The notes: generated from the sequence alone by a model not told the origin. DNA of 64,000 nucleotides from Zanthoxylum bungeanum (GCA_019454045.1 SKCR01033665.1:186001-250000); one strand, 5' to 3'. Counted from the stretch's first letter, positions 12,243 to 25,399 are shown. A program made the numbers and translations.

Positions 12243-14324
12243 TTTAGCATGATGCATGAGCGGCACGTCTGAATTAGAACTATGAATGGGGGAAGGCTTT
12301 TTCCGTTTAGCCTGTTTAATCTTTTTCAGTTTGGTTGCCTCAATTGGTTTCTTTGCCCCCGCCGACTCTGAGGACTTGGAAGAAAAAAAAATGGTGGAAA
12401 AGACCATTGCAGAAGGCAAAAAAAATAATCTCTCACGACCAGATGGCCAAAAACGGTCGAAGAGTTGATGGACTGATGTACAAGGTGAAAAAGAGACTGC
12501 AGTAAAAGAGGATAGCAAAGAACGGGTCTTTGACAAACATTGGTCTATGTCCGAGAGCAAAAGAACTTTAAAACGGTCCGATGAAACGGAGCGTGTATGG
12601 AAGAATGGAAGAGACCATCCTTGTACGAGACCAAATTGGCGGGCAGTGAAGTTAGGTGAATAGACTTCTACTCCGGCCTTGCCATTGGCCCCGGTCAGGA
12701 TGTCATGAATCAAATCGCGGCTGCATAAAAACTTGCTCCATATGTGATGAATTGACTCATCCTCTTCCGACTCGGGAATTTCATGGACGAAGGAGAGGTT
12801 GTCGCCCAGAGAGAAAGGGAAGAAAGAAGGGACCCGAGAAAGGGTATAAAAATACTAAAAAATGGTGCGAGGCATAAGAGAGGTTGGCCGACGTTGGGCA
12901 AACAAAAGACCAGCACAAGGATAAGAATGACTTGACTCAATTGAGCCGAAGACTGGGAAATAGGCTCTAAGCCAAAGATGGACAAGCCAAAGAGGGCCAA
13001 AGGCGATCGGTGAAGCCCCTGACCGAAGATGTTTTTGAAGAACGGCCAACCCACGATAAGTGGAAGCCAACAAAAAGGATGTCATGTCCAAACGACGACC
13101 GTTGGCAAGGTCTGAAGAGATGGGGAGGTAACCCGCCACGGGTTTCTAACTTGGCGCCCAAATGATGTATTTGCAAAGCCAATAATGAAGGAAAACCGTA
13201 GGCTCCAGCACTGAGACCGGACCAGCCGATTTAGAAAACGCACGGAAGAAAGCAGAATAAGACGAGAAGGACGAAGAGTCCATTGAAGGAGGGGGAAATG
13301 AAAGGTTGTACAGGCAGAGATGGTCGCACCCAGAGGGGCCAACCTGATCAGAACGCTGATGTCGCGAAGGGTGATGGTGAAAGGACCAGCAGGGAATATG
13401 GAAACATTATAATTGGAGGACTAGAAAAGCAGTGAGGTAGGGAACATGTTTCGGTCAAAATGGGGCAAAGCCAATGAGAGCTCGATAAGCGAAAGGAAGC
13501 CATGTTCCTCTAGAAAAGTGCGGGTATCCGCATGCAGTAGCATGCGTTGGAACCAGGTCTCAAATGAGGAATCATGTTTAGGCCATGTCTGGATAGGGTT
13601 AGACTGAGCCAAAGGAGAAATATTCAATGGCTCGGAAAAATGAAGGCTAGAAGTGGAAGGAAACAACTGGGCCAAAGGAGCCATAGCGATGGCGTTTTCA
13701 TCGAAAAAAAGGGGCCTAGAGTGCACTGAGCATAGTTCTCGTTAAGGACATGAACGCCGAAGGCACTCACAAAGGAGTCACCCAAGGCCATCTGGTAATC
13801 GCCGAAAGTAGAAGAGCTATTTTTGGGTGCAGAAGAAGAAGACGCCATTAATGCCGAAGGTTGAGAGTGAGAAAGAATGGAGTTTTGTAAAGAGAATGGA
13901 AAGTAAAGTGAAAACAAGAGCAGGCTAAACCCTTATATATAAAGACGAAAAGCTCATCTAGGGACAAGTGCTGCAACCCAAATCGTCGAAGGAAGGAAAT
14001 GGCGAGAGAATGAAAAGAATGAAGAGTCGCCCTAGACAAGTGTTGGGACACGATTCGATGTAAAGGAATAATGGTGACGTGTGACATGGGGGAAACTTAA
14101 ATGACGAGAAAAATGGCTCATTAATGAGCGTCATGATGAAATGTGTTGGGAAATGTCGCACATTTATTGAAGAAGTGATGGGCTTATGGGGAACATAAAG
14201 GACGGCCCGAGGAAAACAATAAGGTAAAGACTTGTAGGCCGACGTCTATCGCCCTGACTACCCAAATTGAGAAATTCACCTTGATTTCACTTCCAACTCT
14301 ATCAAGATGAATTTGGGGGACAAT

Positions 14325-14876
14325 TGTTGACAAAAGAAAGTCGCCCTAGAACGAATGAGTCAGTAAAAGACGAAAGCAAGCAGAATGAATAGGCATCACG
14401 CCACAGAACGATTTACAAATAGGGCGACAATGGGAAGGGAAATCAGGACGATCGCTAGATGACACAACAACTAGGGCGACAAAAGTGTTGGGATGATTGA
14501 TACATGCTGCGGTTGATCCCACGATTTGAACGGCTAGACTGTCACTTACAACCTGGCAGTTCATCGCGCACAATCTAACAGTTCCCCCCACGATCAGGCG
14601 GTTATAGCACACAATTCAACTGTTGGAGGCATGATCTAGCAGTTGCAGTTACGGATTGAAACCGTCCAAGCAGTTAACAAGGTCCACTATAAAAGGGTAT
14701 TTCATGCAAATAAGAAAAAAAAGGAAAAAATGAAGACTCAAAACGAGCATTTTATTTTTATTTTGTAACTTATTAATTTTAGGACTGTAATTTGTGTGCT
14801 TGTGCACTTTGGAGGCTTATTCACTTAATCAAACACCCCTTGCTGGGACTGTGTCTCAGGAGGTTTGGACTTTACA
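14325..14876 (+). repeat. 3' LTR of Gypsy I
   Basis: It starts TGTTGACAAAAG just after the polypurine tract GAATTTGGGGGACAAT (about 14309-14324). A TATA box, TATAAAAG, is at 14688-14695. The right end at TTTACA (14876) is a guess, because the 5' LTR is not available for comparison. Copies of a CGATCG/GGCGAC-rich short motif occur in the U3 part. Confidence 0.6.
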
Positions 14877-15366
14877 TGTTTTTTTGACGGAAAATTGTAC
14901 AAACACATATCATCAAAATTATTGAATCATGACAAAAAATAATTCAAAAATATTAAGAGAGAGCAATTCAAAATTGTAAGTTAGTGAGTCATTTTATATG
15001 AGAGTTTTTTTGCCCTAAAGATATAAAACAAAAAAAGAATTAAACTTGTGGGTAGCGGATACCCGCAATGGGTATCCGTTGGTTTTGCTTAATTACCAAA
15101 CCCACAGCGGGTATTGTTTTAAATTACCAAACCCGCATCAAACCTGCTTAAATATTTACTAAATCTTACCCATTGCAGATGGATTTTTACGGGTTTGTGG
15201 GCGAAATTGCCATCCCTAGTCGCCCTAGCTTTATGAAATAATTCTGAGGATATTTTTTTGTGAAATTTTAATGATATTCATGTTTTAAACAATTGTATAT
15301 TTTAACCTCTCTTCAAAATAAACAACTGTTTAAAGTATGAATATTATTAAAATATTATTAAAAAAT
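14877..15366 (+). other. Spacer with foldback sequence between Gypsy I and Copia B
   Basis: AT-rich, with no gene seen. 15050-15210 repeats a GGGTA / TACCC theme (CGGATACCCGC, GGGTATCCGT, GCGGGTATTG). 15265-15295 and 15323-15353 form an imperfect inverted repeat (27 of 31 positions by eye) around a 27-base loop, like the ends of a small foldback or MITE relic. The last five bases, AAAAT, are the target duplication of Copia B. Confidence 0.6.
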
Positions 15367-17562
15367 TGTTGGAATGTATGCCCTAGAGCTACATGAGATG
15401 TAAACGGTTTCTTTTGCATAGAAATAAAATGATGCATTATTCATTTATCTAATTGTTTGTTCAATATCGCATATTATATATCTTCATAAATACCGTAGAT
15501 TACTTATGTACCTTCAGACTTGGTGTATGAACGTCATGCACCAGAGGATTTAAGACTGAAGTTAGTAATCTTAAATAGTCCATAGAGAGTAAACAAACCG
15601 GGTACTTTGTTTGTGGTTTATCTATAGCTACGGTCCATTCTATATTTGGATGACGATCTTAATCCGGATCGTCCATGTAGAGACATGAGAATGGAGGCAC
15701 CTTATATGATGTGATCATATAGGACTGGGCCTAGATAGAAATGACATTCTTATAATATCCGTTAAACAAAGAAAGTCATTTCGATCTACTTGATGGTCAT
15801 ATATGGATTGATCTTAATCCTGAGTATACTACAAACTCCTGCATAACGGGTTGTGTCCTTTGATTTACAAAGCTGAGGTTGGTGTAGCAATCCCAACCAA
15901 TAACTACGTACTTTGGGGGCATAGTCTGTTATGTAGCTGGGAACGTTTTACATAGACATGGAATTCACTCCTTCTTGCGAGAAGTAGATGAATATCTCTC
16001 TTAAGGGTTGATTCGATACTTGAACGATTAGAGCGCTCAAGTTTTTCTATTACGAATAGAAAGATTAATATTCATAACAGTTGTGAATAAATCGTTCATT
16101 AGAGAATCAATGGTACTTAGGTAAATAAAAATAATTAGAAGGGTATAACGGACATTATGACCCGGCTCTAATTACGAGATATTCGTGAAGGATCAATTCG
16201 TATGCAATGACTATATCGGTGGACACCGACTTGGTTCGGCTTAATATTTCATCTACGGCAACGAGAGTGCAACCTCCGGTTTTTAGTGGAATAACCCGGA
16301 GTTAATAATTCAGAAAATTTTATTAAGAGCTTAATTAATATTTCGAGATTATTGGAGCTCAGAACCGTAGGTCCACTTAGTCCCCGTGCTAGCTCGATTT
16401 ACTTTAGCGGAGCTAATATAATTGGATGGTCCAATTATATACTCATAAGGAATAAATATTATTAATATGATTAATAATAATTATATCACACATGAGACTT
16501 TATATTAAAAGTTAATATAAAGTATTAATAATTATATGATAATTATTAAATTAGAATATTAAATTATATATGATATAATTTAATAAGGCTAAGAATTATT
16601 ACCAAGGTAGGATTCCTTATTGGATAAGGAATAGGATTTGTTTGTTTGGGAAACAAAATCAAATCCTAATTAAAACCCCTCCTTGGCCGAAATTCCTAGT
16701 CTTTTATTAGGATAGGATTTGTTTGTTTAAGAAACAAAATCAAATCCTTATTACCCTACCATGGCCGAAAATTAAGAGTCCAAATTGGAGTAGGATTTGT
16801 TTATTTTTGGAAGCAAAAATCAAACAAGGAATCCTATACCCCTTGGCCGAATTCCATAGAGATGGGAGACTAGTTGTTGATTTGTTTTATGAAACAAATT
16901 AACCATAAGTATAAAAGATAAATTATGATTTATTTTTAATACACAAGTCATTAGAAACCCTAGCCTCCATCACCTTCAACAAGCTCTCAAAAGTTGAGAA
17001 TTCTCTTCGGTGTGTGTGATATTTCTCTAAACTGTTTAGAGATTATTTGTGAGTTATCCCACACTACCCTCCGTTAGTTTCGAGACATAGTTCGGAAGAC
17101 CTCATGACATCAAAAAGACTCCTCTACCCTCACTAGAAGCTCACGGTAGTGGGACAAAATTCCCACTGCTGTGCGCACGCATATTGCATCCCAGGGAGCT
17201 CGGTTTTGTTTGGTTTTCATTCGGGTTTTGGGAAACACTTTTAGGGAATTTTAGGGCTGTTTTAGGGTTGATTTTTGGAGTAAAATCAGATCTGAAAACT
17301 CACTACAGTTCACGCAAATCAGACCTGAAATTCAAGTGCAGTTCGCGCGTGTAACGGGTCCAAAACAGTCCGCTAATTCACTGCAGTTTAGAGGGCTGTT
17401 CGGGGACTATTTCGGGGCTATTCCGGGGCTGAAAGTTTGTCCAAAACATCAGTGAAATCACTGGTAAGGTTCGGCCATAGCAAGGGAAGAGCAGAAAAAT
17501 TTTTCAAGTTCGATCCGTGAGCCTAATCCGCTTCCGCTGCGCGAGGGAAAGCGTTTCCTACA
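15367..17562 (+). repeat. 5' LTR of Copia B
   Basis: 2196 bp, from TGTTGGAATG to CCTACA. A TATA-like TATAAAAG lies at 16910-16917. Near-repeats of GGATAGGATTTGTTTGTTT with CTTGGCCGAA occur at about 16620-16860. It is homologous along its full length to 23222-25399. Confidence 0.95.
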
Positions 17563-17563
17563 A

Positions 17564-17577
17564 TTGGCATCAAGAGC
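17564..17577 (+). other. Primer binding site of Copia B
   Basis: TTGGCATCAAGAGC starts two bases after the 5' LTR. It resembles the common plant Copia site TTGGTATCAGAGC, which pairs with the 3' end of initiator methionine tRNA. One substitution and one extra base are visible. Confidence 0.7.
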
Positions 17578-19251
17578 GAGGTTGAAAAGTGCTCTTAACC
17601 CTTCACTTTTTCATTTAAATTTCTGTTTTAATATGTTTATATGATTTATAAATATGATATGCATGTTTAGATGAGTGGGCACATTGTGATATTCATGTGA
17701 TGAATGGTTTTGTTATTTCATGTGATGAATGGATTTTGCATTGGTCGTAAATTTTTCTGGCTCTTATTTTTGTAGTTGGTTTTGGTTTTGGGATGTAAGG
17801 CCATAAGGCCATTGTTTATATTTGTTGTAATTTTAATTTTCAATGTAATGTTTCAATTCTTTGTAATTTGGAGCACCGAAGTCGCAAAGAGAGCCAACAC
17901 CACTTTGGAGCGGGATTTGAAGGCCAAGGAATGCCTTGGTGAATCTTTTGTACTAATTAGATTAGTATAGGAAAAATAAGAGCCCGGTTAATGCAAAATA
18001 ATTTTTATTATGTTATATGTATGTTTATTTCGAATTGTATGAATAACATGTCATATAGCCTAGGGTACCCACTCGTGCATTTTACTTGCCATAACATGTC
18101 ATAGATGCATTATCATTATAGACATAAAATTATGATTTTATGTAATTTAAAATGTTTAAGTTAGAAAATGATATGCATTGAAATCATTAATTAGATTAAT
18201 GGGAATAAGTGTCTAAAATTTGAATTCTAATATATTGGACTTAATTGGTGCATAATAAATTCCATTGGTATATAGGATGGAAACCCGGATATAAATTCCA
18301 TAGGCTATTCCGTATGGACGGAAATATGGTCTGCACTCGGGATACAATTCCACGTACCATTGAATTTTATAACGCACTAAGATTTATTAAAATGTTTAAT
18401 TAAAATTTTGACCATTTAGAATTCCATGTTTTTTAGACTTTTAAGTGCCTAGTATTTAAGGGTTAAAATATTGTAGCTCACTTATACCACTCTAATTAAA
18501 TTAGTTTAATAGAGTAAAACTGTTAGTATAGACTAATAGAATATTAGTGCCACAATTTTAATAGTTAAAATTGATTAGCTCACTTATGACAAACTAGTGT
18601 AAATAACAATTATAATTTAGCCGCCATAAGTTTATTCACACTAGTTAAAATAAAATATAGATATTTTAGATAGAAAACTTTATATTTAAAATAGTGAGTG
18701 GGAGAGGGATATACGACAGTACATCCCACGATCTCCGTTGTTAGTCCAAAAACGTGAGATTCAAAAGGCGCCTCGAGACGGCTTTATTTTCGTCCCCCTA
18801 CGGATGGTGTCCATTTGGGTCAATATCAAGTTGGGTTCCGAAAGGATAGAGATTCTAGATGTATCTTGTGAACTGACCTACCCTACGGCGGCACTTCACT
18901 CGTTAAGTCAAAAAATCCCGAAACGGCGGGTTACACTCACAAAGGAATAATTAACTGTTAATGAAATTCCTTGATCAAATAAAACGTAGTAGTTGTTTAA
19001 TATAGGAATAAGAGTTATTCCCGCATATATTAAAACAGCTGAGATTGTCTCAATCTATCATGCGAGTACTTGACCTACCCTATGGCGGCACTTACTTGTG
19101 GGATGATAGATCTCCGTGGCATAGTAATTTTTTAGGTTTCTTATTCATTATTCATGGTTCATGCATCATGTTTAATTTTATGCCAAAATTCTTTGATGAT
19201 TTTAATATGCGATGAATGAATGTTAAATGCATGTTTATTTTATTTTCAGCC
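17578..19251 (+). other. Untranslated leader of Copia B
   Basis: About 1.7 kb without a credible gene. Two segments (about 18240-18370 and 18690-19110) share phrases such as GGATGGAAACCCGG and ACCTACCCTACGGCGGCACTT with each other or with the Copia A leader. Two small open frames here (17776-17970 and 18738-18950) have no recognisable domain, and I treat them as chance. Confidence 0.6.
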
Positions 19252-19942
19252 ATGGTTTCTCCAATTATTTCCATTCTCTCAAATGATAAGTTGACCGAGA
19301 GAAAATTATGTAAAATGGAAAAGTAACATGAACGCTATCATGGTCTGTGAAGACCTAAAGTTTGTCCTGACGGAGGAACGTCCTCCTGAGCCGGCCAGAA
19401 ATGCCGGCCAAGCTATGCTCGATACCTATCAGAAATGGGTCGCAGCAAATGAGAAAGCCCGCTACTACTTGCTAGCAGGGATGTCTGAGGTTCTTGCTGC
19501 AAAGCATGAACCTATGGCTCTAGCATCACAGATGATGGAGTCATTGCAGGGCATGTTTGGGCAACCTTCGGAGCGTCAACGCCATGAGGCCATGGTCTCA
19601 GCGATGACTGCTAGGATGAAGGATGGGACATCAGTCCGAGAGCATGTCTTAAGGATGATGACTTATCTCAATACTGCTGAAACCCATGGAGCTCTTATTG
19701 ACGAGCGTAGCCAGGTGACCATAATCATGGAAACTCTTCCGAAAAGTTTCTTGCAGTTTAAGAGCAACTATGTTATGAACAAGTTGACTTTTACTTTGAC
19801 CCAACTGCTAAATGAGCTCACCCATTACGAGTCCATGCTGGTGGATCCTCGTAAATCCAGTGCAGAGGCAAATGTTGCCGAATCTTCTAAATCTGCAAAG
19901 AAGAAGAAGAAAGGCACTGGAAAGTCTAAGGTAAAGCCATGA
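19252..19942 (+). pseudogene. Copia B Gag, frameshifted near the N-terminus
   Basis: The natural start is probably ATG at 19252, giving MVSPIISILSNDKLT. A frameshift at about 19305 is followed, in the new frame, by VKWKSNMNAIMVCEDLKF, which is normal Copia Gag text. The helical core (LDTYQKWVAANEKARYYLL, then QSLQGMFG-like text and MKDGTSVREHVLRMM) runs to a lysine-rich tail and stop at 19940-19942. The following frame overlaps this end by four bases (ATGA). Gag would form the virus-like particle that packages element RNA. This copy lacks a contiguous N-terminus. Confidence 0.85.
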
Positions 19943-22900
19943 AAAAGAAGAACAATAAAGGCTCCAAGGATTCCAAGCCCAAAGGAAATTGTTTCCATTG
20001 CGACAAAAATGGGCATTGGAAAAGGAACTGTCCTAAATACCTTGCTGAGCTAAAGAAGAAAAAGGAAACAGGTAAATATGATTTACTCGTTATTGAATCT
20101 TTATTGGGGGATGACAAATCCGCTTGGATTATTGATTCCGGGGCCACTAACCATGTTTGTTCTTCTTTACAGCTACTGATTCATGGAGGGACCTTGCTGA
20201 AGGTGACTACACCAATGAGAGTCGGGACAGGGGATTCCGTTTCAGCAAGAGCAGTGGGAGTTTCTAGTTTAATTTTATTAATAATAGTTATTTAAATTTG
20301 AACGATGTGTTATTCATTCCTGGTTTCCGCAGGAATCTGATTTCTGTTTCTAGACTTATGGATGATGGTTATTTTATTTCTTTTAATAGCAATTTGGTTA
20401 TTATTGGTAGAAATGGATTGACTATATGCACATGAAACTCAGAAAATAACTTGTATGTGTTAAGACCGTTACGCATAAGTCACTGCTCAACACTGAAATG
20501 TTTAAGATTGAAAAACCAAAAACAAAACGGCAAAAGATTTCTCACGATGACACATATCTATGGCATCTTAGACTTGGTCACATCAACTTGACCGGATAAA
20601 TAGATTGATAAAGGACGGAGCCTTAAACCAGTTAAAGCTCGGGACTTTACCAGTTTGTGAGTCCTGTCTAGAAGGAAAAATGACCAAGAGACCTTTTTCT
20701 GGAAAAGGTATAAGAGCCAATCAACCACTAAGCTAATACATTCGGACGTTTGCGGACCGATGAATGTAAAAGCCCGAGGTGGTTATGAATACTTCGTCAC
20801 ATTCATTGACGACTATTCAAGATATGGTTATGTCTACCTAATGCATCACAAATCAGATACCTTTGAAAAGTTCAAAGAGTATCGTGCTGAGGTTGAGAAC
20901 CAATTAGGTAAGACAATCAAAACTCTATGATCGGATCGTGGAGGAGAATACCTCGACAGAGAATTCAAGGAATTCTTAGTTGAGCACGGGATAGTATCCC
21001 AGCTCACAGCACCTGGAACACCACAACAAAATGGTATTGCAGAAAGGAGAAATCGAACCCTACTAGACATGATGAGATCTATGTTTAGTTATAGCTCATA
21101 CCTAGTTCATTCTGGGGATATGCACTGCAAACCGCAATGTATATCCTTAATGTAGTTCCATCTAAGTCTGTTCCTAAGACTCCCTTAGAGTTGTGGAATG
21201 GTCATAAAACTAGTTTATGACATTCCGCATATGGGGGTGTCCAGCACATGTGCTGAAGAATAAGACTACAAAGCTGGAACCACGTTCTCAGGTGTGCCTA
21301 TTTGTAGGCTACCGAAGGAAACTATGGGAGGATCTTCTACAGTCCCGATGATAACAAAGTATTTGTATCGACAAATGCTAGGTTTCTAGAGGAGGACTAC
21401 ATGAGGGAGTTCAACCTCGTAGTAAAATGTTACTCGAGGAGTTACTTACTGGTTCGACCAGCGCGCCATCGTCAACAAAAGTTGACAAATACATAGCACC
21501 TTTGACATCTGATAGTCAGATACTTCCAAGTCAGAATGATCTACCACCCAGACGTAGTGGGAGGGTTGTACGACAACCTGATCGCTACTTAGGGGTTGGA
21601 GAGGCACAAGTTGTCGCCTCCAGCGGGTGTGTAGATGATCCATTGAGCTACAGTAGTGCAATGGATGATCCTGACAAAGAAGAATGGCTCAAAGCCATGA
21701 ACCTGGAGATGGAGTCGATGTACTCCAACTCAGTCTGGGAACTTGTAGACCAACCTGATGGAGTGAAGCCCATAGGTTGCAAGTGGATCTACAAGAGGAA
21801 GAGGGGATCAGATGGGAAGGTACAGACCTTCAAAGCTAGACCAGTGGCCAAGGGTTATACCAAGAAAGAGGGAGTTGACTATGAGGAAACTTTCTCGCCG
21901 GTAGCTATGCTAAAATCCATCTGCACTCTTCTATCCATAGCCGCATATTATGACTATGAAATCTGGCAAATGGACGTCAAGACTGCATTCTTGAATGGCA
22001 ATCTTGATGAAAGTATCTATATGATACAACCAGAAGGGTTCACGCCCAAGGTCAAGAGCAAAAAGTTTGCAAACTGCAAAGGTCCATTTATGGACTCAAG
22101 CAGGCATCTCGATCTTGGAATATAAGATTTGATACAACGATCAAGTCTTATAATTTTGAGCAAAATATTGATGAGCCTTGTGTATACAAGCGTCATTGAC
22201 GGGAATGGTGGTTTTTCTTGTATACGTTGATGACATCTTACTTATTGGAATGATGTAAGAATATTATCAGACGTAAAAACCTGGCTAGCTGAGCAATTCC
22301 AAATGAAAGATTTGGGAAATGCAAGTTATGTTCTTGGGATCCAGATACTTCGAGATCGCAAGAAACGACTGTTAGCTATGTCTCAGGCATCATACATCGA
22401 CAAGATTCTTGTGCGATTCGGGATGCAGAATTCCAAGAAAGGCAATCTGCCTTATCGGCATGGAATTCATTTGTCGAAGGAACAGTCTCCTAAGACACCT
22501 CAAGTCGTTGAGGAAATGAGACATATCACATACGCCTCAGCAGTTGGTAGTCTCATGTATGCCATGTTATGCACGAGACCGGACATCTGTTTTGCAGTGG
22601 GAGTAGTCAGTAGGTTTCAGTCAAATCCGGGATTGGATCACTGGTGGCTGTGAAACACATTCTCAAATATCTAAAGAGAACGAGAGATTATATGCTAGTA
22701 TATTCTGGAGAGGATATGATCCTAAGAGGATATACAGATTCTGATTTTCAGACAGATGTCGATTCCAGAAAATCAACATCTGGATCAGTGTTCACCCTAA
22801 GTGGTAGGGCTATTGTTTGGCGGAGTATAAAGAAATCTTGCATTGCCGACTCCACCATGGAGGCTGAATATATAGTGGCTTGTGAAGCAGCTAAAGAAGC

Positions 22901-23207
22901 AGTCTGGCTCCGTAAATTCTTGGGAGATCTGGAAGTTGTTCCAGATATGGATAAACCACTCACCCTCTATTGCGATAATAGTGGAGCAGTGGCAAACTCC
23001 AAAGAACCAAGAAGCCATAAGAGGGGAAAGAATATAGAGAGGAAATATCATCTCATCAGGGAGATAGTGTAGAGAGGCGACGTTACCGTCACAAAGATTG
23101 CATCCGTAGAGAACCTTACTGATCCGTTTACAAAGACCTTGCCGGCTAAAGTGTTTGATGGTCACCTAGATGGTCTAGGTTTACGAGACATGTCCCATTT
23201 GCTCTAG
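19939..23207 (+). pseudogene. Copia B Pol: zinc knuckle, protease, integrase, RT, RNase H
   Basis: Domains in order: CX2CX4HX4C zinc knuckle CFHCDKNGHWKRNC (about 19990-20031); protease DSGA (20134); pre-integrase LGHINL (about 20575); integrase core with SDVCGP (about 20745), SDRGGEYL (about 20931) and GIAERRNRTLLDM (about 21035). Reverse transcriptase follows with WKWIYK-like text (about 21780), QMDVKTAFLNG (about 21967) and YVDD (22223-22234). RNase H has YTDSDF (about 22733), EAEY (about 22861) and YCDNSGA (about 22968). The frame breaks near 20280, 20690, 21095, 22070 and 22190-22255. CAG has become TAG at 23070-23072. The last stop is 23205-23207. All catalytic motifs are still readable, so decay is recent, but no full polyprotein can be made. 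Confidence 0.9.
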
Positions 23208-23221
23208 TGCAAGTGGGAGAT

Positions 23222-25399
23222 TGTTGGAATGTATGCCCTAGAGCAACATGAGATGTAAACGGTTTCTTTTGCATAGAAATAAAATGATGCATTATTCATT
23301 TATCTAATTGTTTGTTCAATATCGCATATTATATATCTTCATAAATACCATAGATTACTTATGTACCTTCAGACTTGGTGTATGAATGTCATGCACCAGA
23401 GGATTTAAGACTGAAGTTAGTAATCTTAAATAGTCCATAGAGAGCAAACAAACCGGGTACTTTGTTTGTGGTTTATCTATAGCTGCGGTCCATTCTATAT
23501 TTGGATGACGATCTTAATCCGGATCGTCCATGTAGAGACATGAGAATGGAGGCACCTTATATGATGTGATCATATAGGACTGGGCCTAGATAGAAATGAC
23601 ATTCTTATAATATCTGTTAAACAAAGAAAGTCATTTCGATCTACTTGATGGTCATATATGGATTGATCTTAATCCTGAGTATACTACGAACTCCTACATA
23701 ACGGGTTGTGTCCTTTGATTTACAAAGGTGAGGTTGGTGTAGCAATCCCAACCAATAACTAAGTACTTTGGGGGCATAGTCTGTTATGTAGCTGGGAACG
23801 TTTTACATAGACATGGAATTCACTCCTTCTTGCGAGAAGTAGATGAATATCTCTCTTAAGGGTTGATTCGGTACTTGAACGATTAGAGCGCTCAAGTTTT
23901 TCTATTACGAATAGAAAGATTAATATTCATAACAGTTGTGAATAAATCGTTCATTAGAGAATCAATGGTACTTAAGGTAAAAATAATTAGAAGGGTATAA
24001 CGGACATTATGACCCGGCTCTAATTACGAGATATTCGTGAAGGATCAATTCGTATGCAATGACTATATCGGTGGACATCGACTTGGTTCGGCTTAATATT
24101 TCATCTACGGCAACGAGAGTGCAACCTCGGGTTTTTAGTGGAATAACCCGGAGTTAATAATTCGGAATATTTAATTAAGAGCTTAATTAATATTTCGAGA
24201 TTATTGGAGCTCAGAACCGTAGCTCCACTTGGTCCCCGTGCTAGCTCGATTTACTTTAGCGGAGCTAATATAATTGGATGGTCCAATTATATATTCACAA
24301 GGAATAAATATTATAATATGATTAATAGTAATTATATCACACATGAGACTTTATGTTAAAAGTTAATATAAAGTATTAATAATTATATGATAATTATTAA
24401 ATTAGAATATTAAATTATATATGATATAATTAATAAGGCTAAGAATTATTACCAAGGTAGGATTCCTTATTGGATAAGGAATAGGATTTGTTTATTGGGA
24501 AACAAAATCAAATCCTAATTAAAACCCCTCCTTGGCCGAAATTCCTAGTCTTTTATTAGGAATAGGATTTGTTTGTTTAAGAAACAAAATCAAATCCTTA
24601 TTACCCTACCATGGCCGAAAATTAAGAGTCCAAATGGGAGTAGGATTTGTTTATTTTTGGAAGAAAAATCAAACAAGGAATCCTATACCCTTGGCCGAAT
24701 TCCATAGAGATTGGGAGACTAGTTGTTGATTTGTTTTATGAAACAAATTAACCATAAGTATAAAAGATAAATTATGATTTATTTTTAATACACAAGTCAT
24801 TAGAAACCCTAGCCTCCATCACTTTCAACAAGCTCTCAAAAGTTGAGAATTCTCTTCGGTGTGTGTGATATTTCTCTAAACCGTTTAGAGATTATTTGTG
24901 AGTGTAGCCCACACTACCCTCCGTTAGTTTCGAGACATAGTTCGGAAGACCTCGTGACATCAAAAAGACTCTTCTACCCTCACTAGAAGCTCATGGCAGT
25001 GGGACAAAATTCCCACTGCTGTGCGCACGCATATGCATCCCAGGGAGCTCGGTTTTGTTTGGTTTTCATTCGGGTTTTGGGAAACACTTTTAGGAAATTT
25101 TAGGGCTGTGTTAGGATTGATTTTTGGAGAAAACTCAGATCTGAAAACTCACTGCAGTTCACGCAAATCAGACCTGAAATTCAAGTGCAGTTCGCTCGTG
25201 TACCGGGTCCAAAACAGTCCGCTAATTCACTGCAGTTTAGAGGGCTGTTCGGGGACTGTTTCGGGGCTGAAAGTTTGTCCAAAACATCAGTGAAATCACT
25301 GGTAAGGTTCGGCCATAGCAAGGGAAGAGCAGAAAAATTTTTCAAGTTCGATCTGTGAGCCTAATCGCTTCCGCTGCGCGAGGGAAAGCGTTTCCTACA
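23222..25399 (+). repeat. 3' LTR of Copia B
   Basis: 2178 bp, TGTTGGAATG to CCTACA, starting right after the polypurine tract. It differs from the 5' LTR by scattered substitutions and small indels, for example one 4-5 base gap near 23975 and loss of a GGGGCTATTCC unit near 25265. Confidence 0.95.

Larger units (their letters stand above)
10363..13848 (-). pseudogene. Antisense plant mobile domain gene of Gypsy I, spliced and decayed
   Basis: Reading leftward from ATG at 13848 (MASSSSAPK), the product has a plant mobile domain. FTITLRDISVLIRLAPLG lies at about 13390, FLHYWLCKY at about 13190, YLPISSDLANGRRL at about 13120, and FGPLWLVHLWLRAYFP at about 12970. The tail ARQFGLVQGW is near 12640. 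The same frame runs from about 13290 to 12243 with stops near 13151 and 12855. A basic segment KRKKPSP (near 12290) resembles a nuclear localisation signal. Two good introns (12242-12162 and 11162-11097) keep the frame and join acidic and serine-rich exons to a helical C-terminal region (11081-10629). Frameshifts occur near 13715, 13340 and 11940, and after 10630. Such antisense ORFs are known in Tat elements; their function is not. A captured host gene is less likely, given the position between pol and LTR. Confidence 0.75.
9551..14876 (+). mobile_element. Ty3/Gypsy Tat-like element I, 3' part
   Basis: The order is the C-terminal integrase on the plus strand, a long opposite-strand gene, a polypurine tract (GGGGGA near 14315) and a 3' LTR. 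A plant mobile domain gene in antisense between pol and the 3' LTR is a known trait of the Tat lineage of plant Gypsy elements. The upstream part was separated by insertion of Copia C and lies outside the window. Confidence 0.75.
15367..25399 (+). mobile_element. Complete Ty1/Copia retrotransposon B
   Basis: Two directly repeated LTRs of about 2.2 kb begin TGTTGGAATGTATG and end TTTCCTACA. The flanking 5-bp duplication AAAAT is at 15362-15366 and 25400-25404. Inside are a Met-initiator-like primer binding site, a long leader, gag, protease, integrase, reverse transcriptase, RNase H and the polypurine tract AAGTGGGAGA (23211-23220). By eye the LTRs differ at only a few percent of positions, so insertion is fairly recent. 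The coding region already carries several frameshifts and stops. The gag and pol text resembles the Tork/Angela group, but I cannot fix the lineage. Confidence 0.95.

Noticed and set aside
12286..12877. Plus-strand frames over the Gypsy I antisense gene
   Set aside because: They are shadows. The opposite strand holds the plant mobile domain text and spliced exons.
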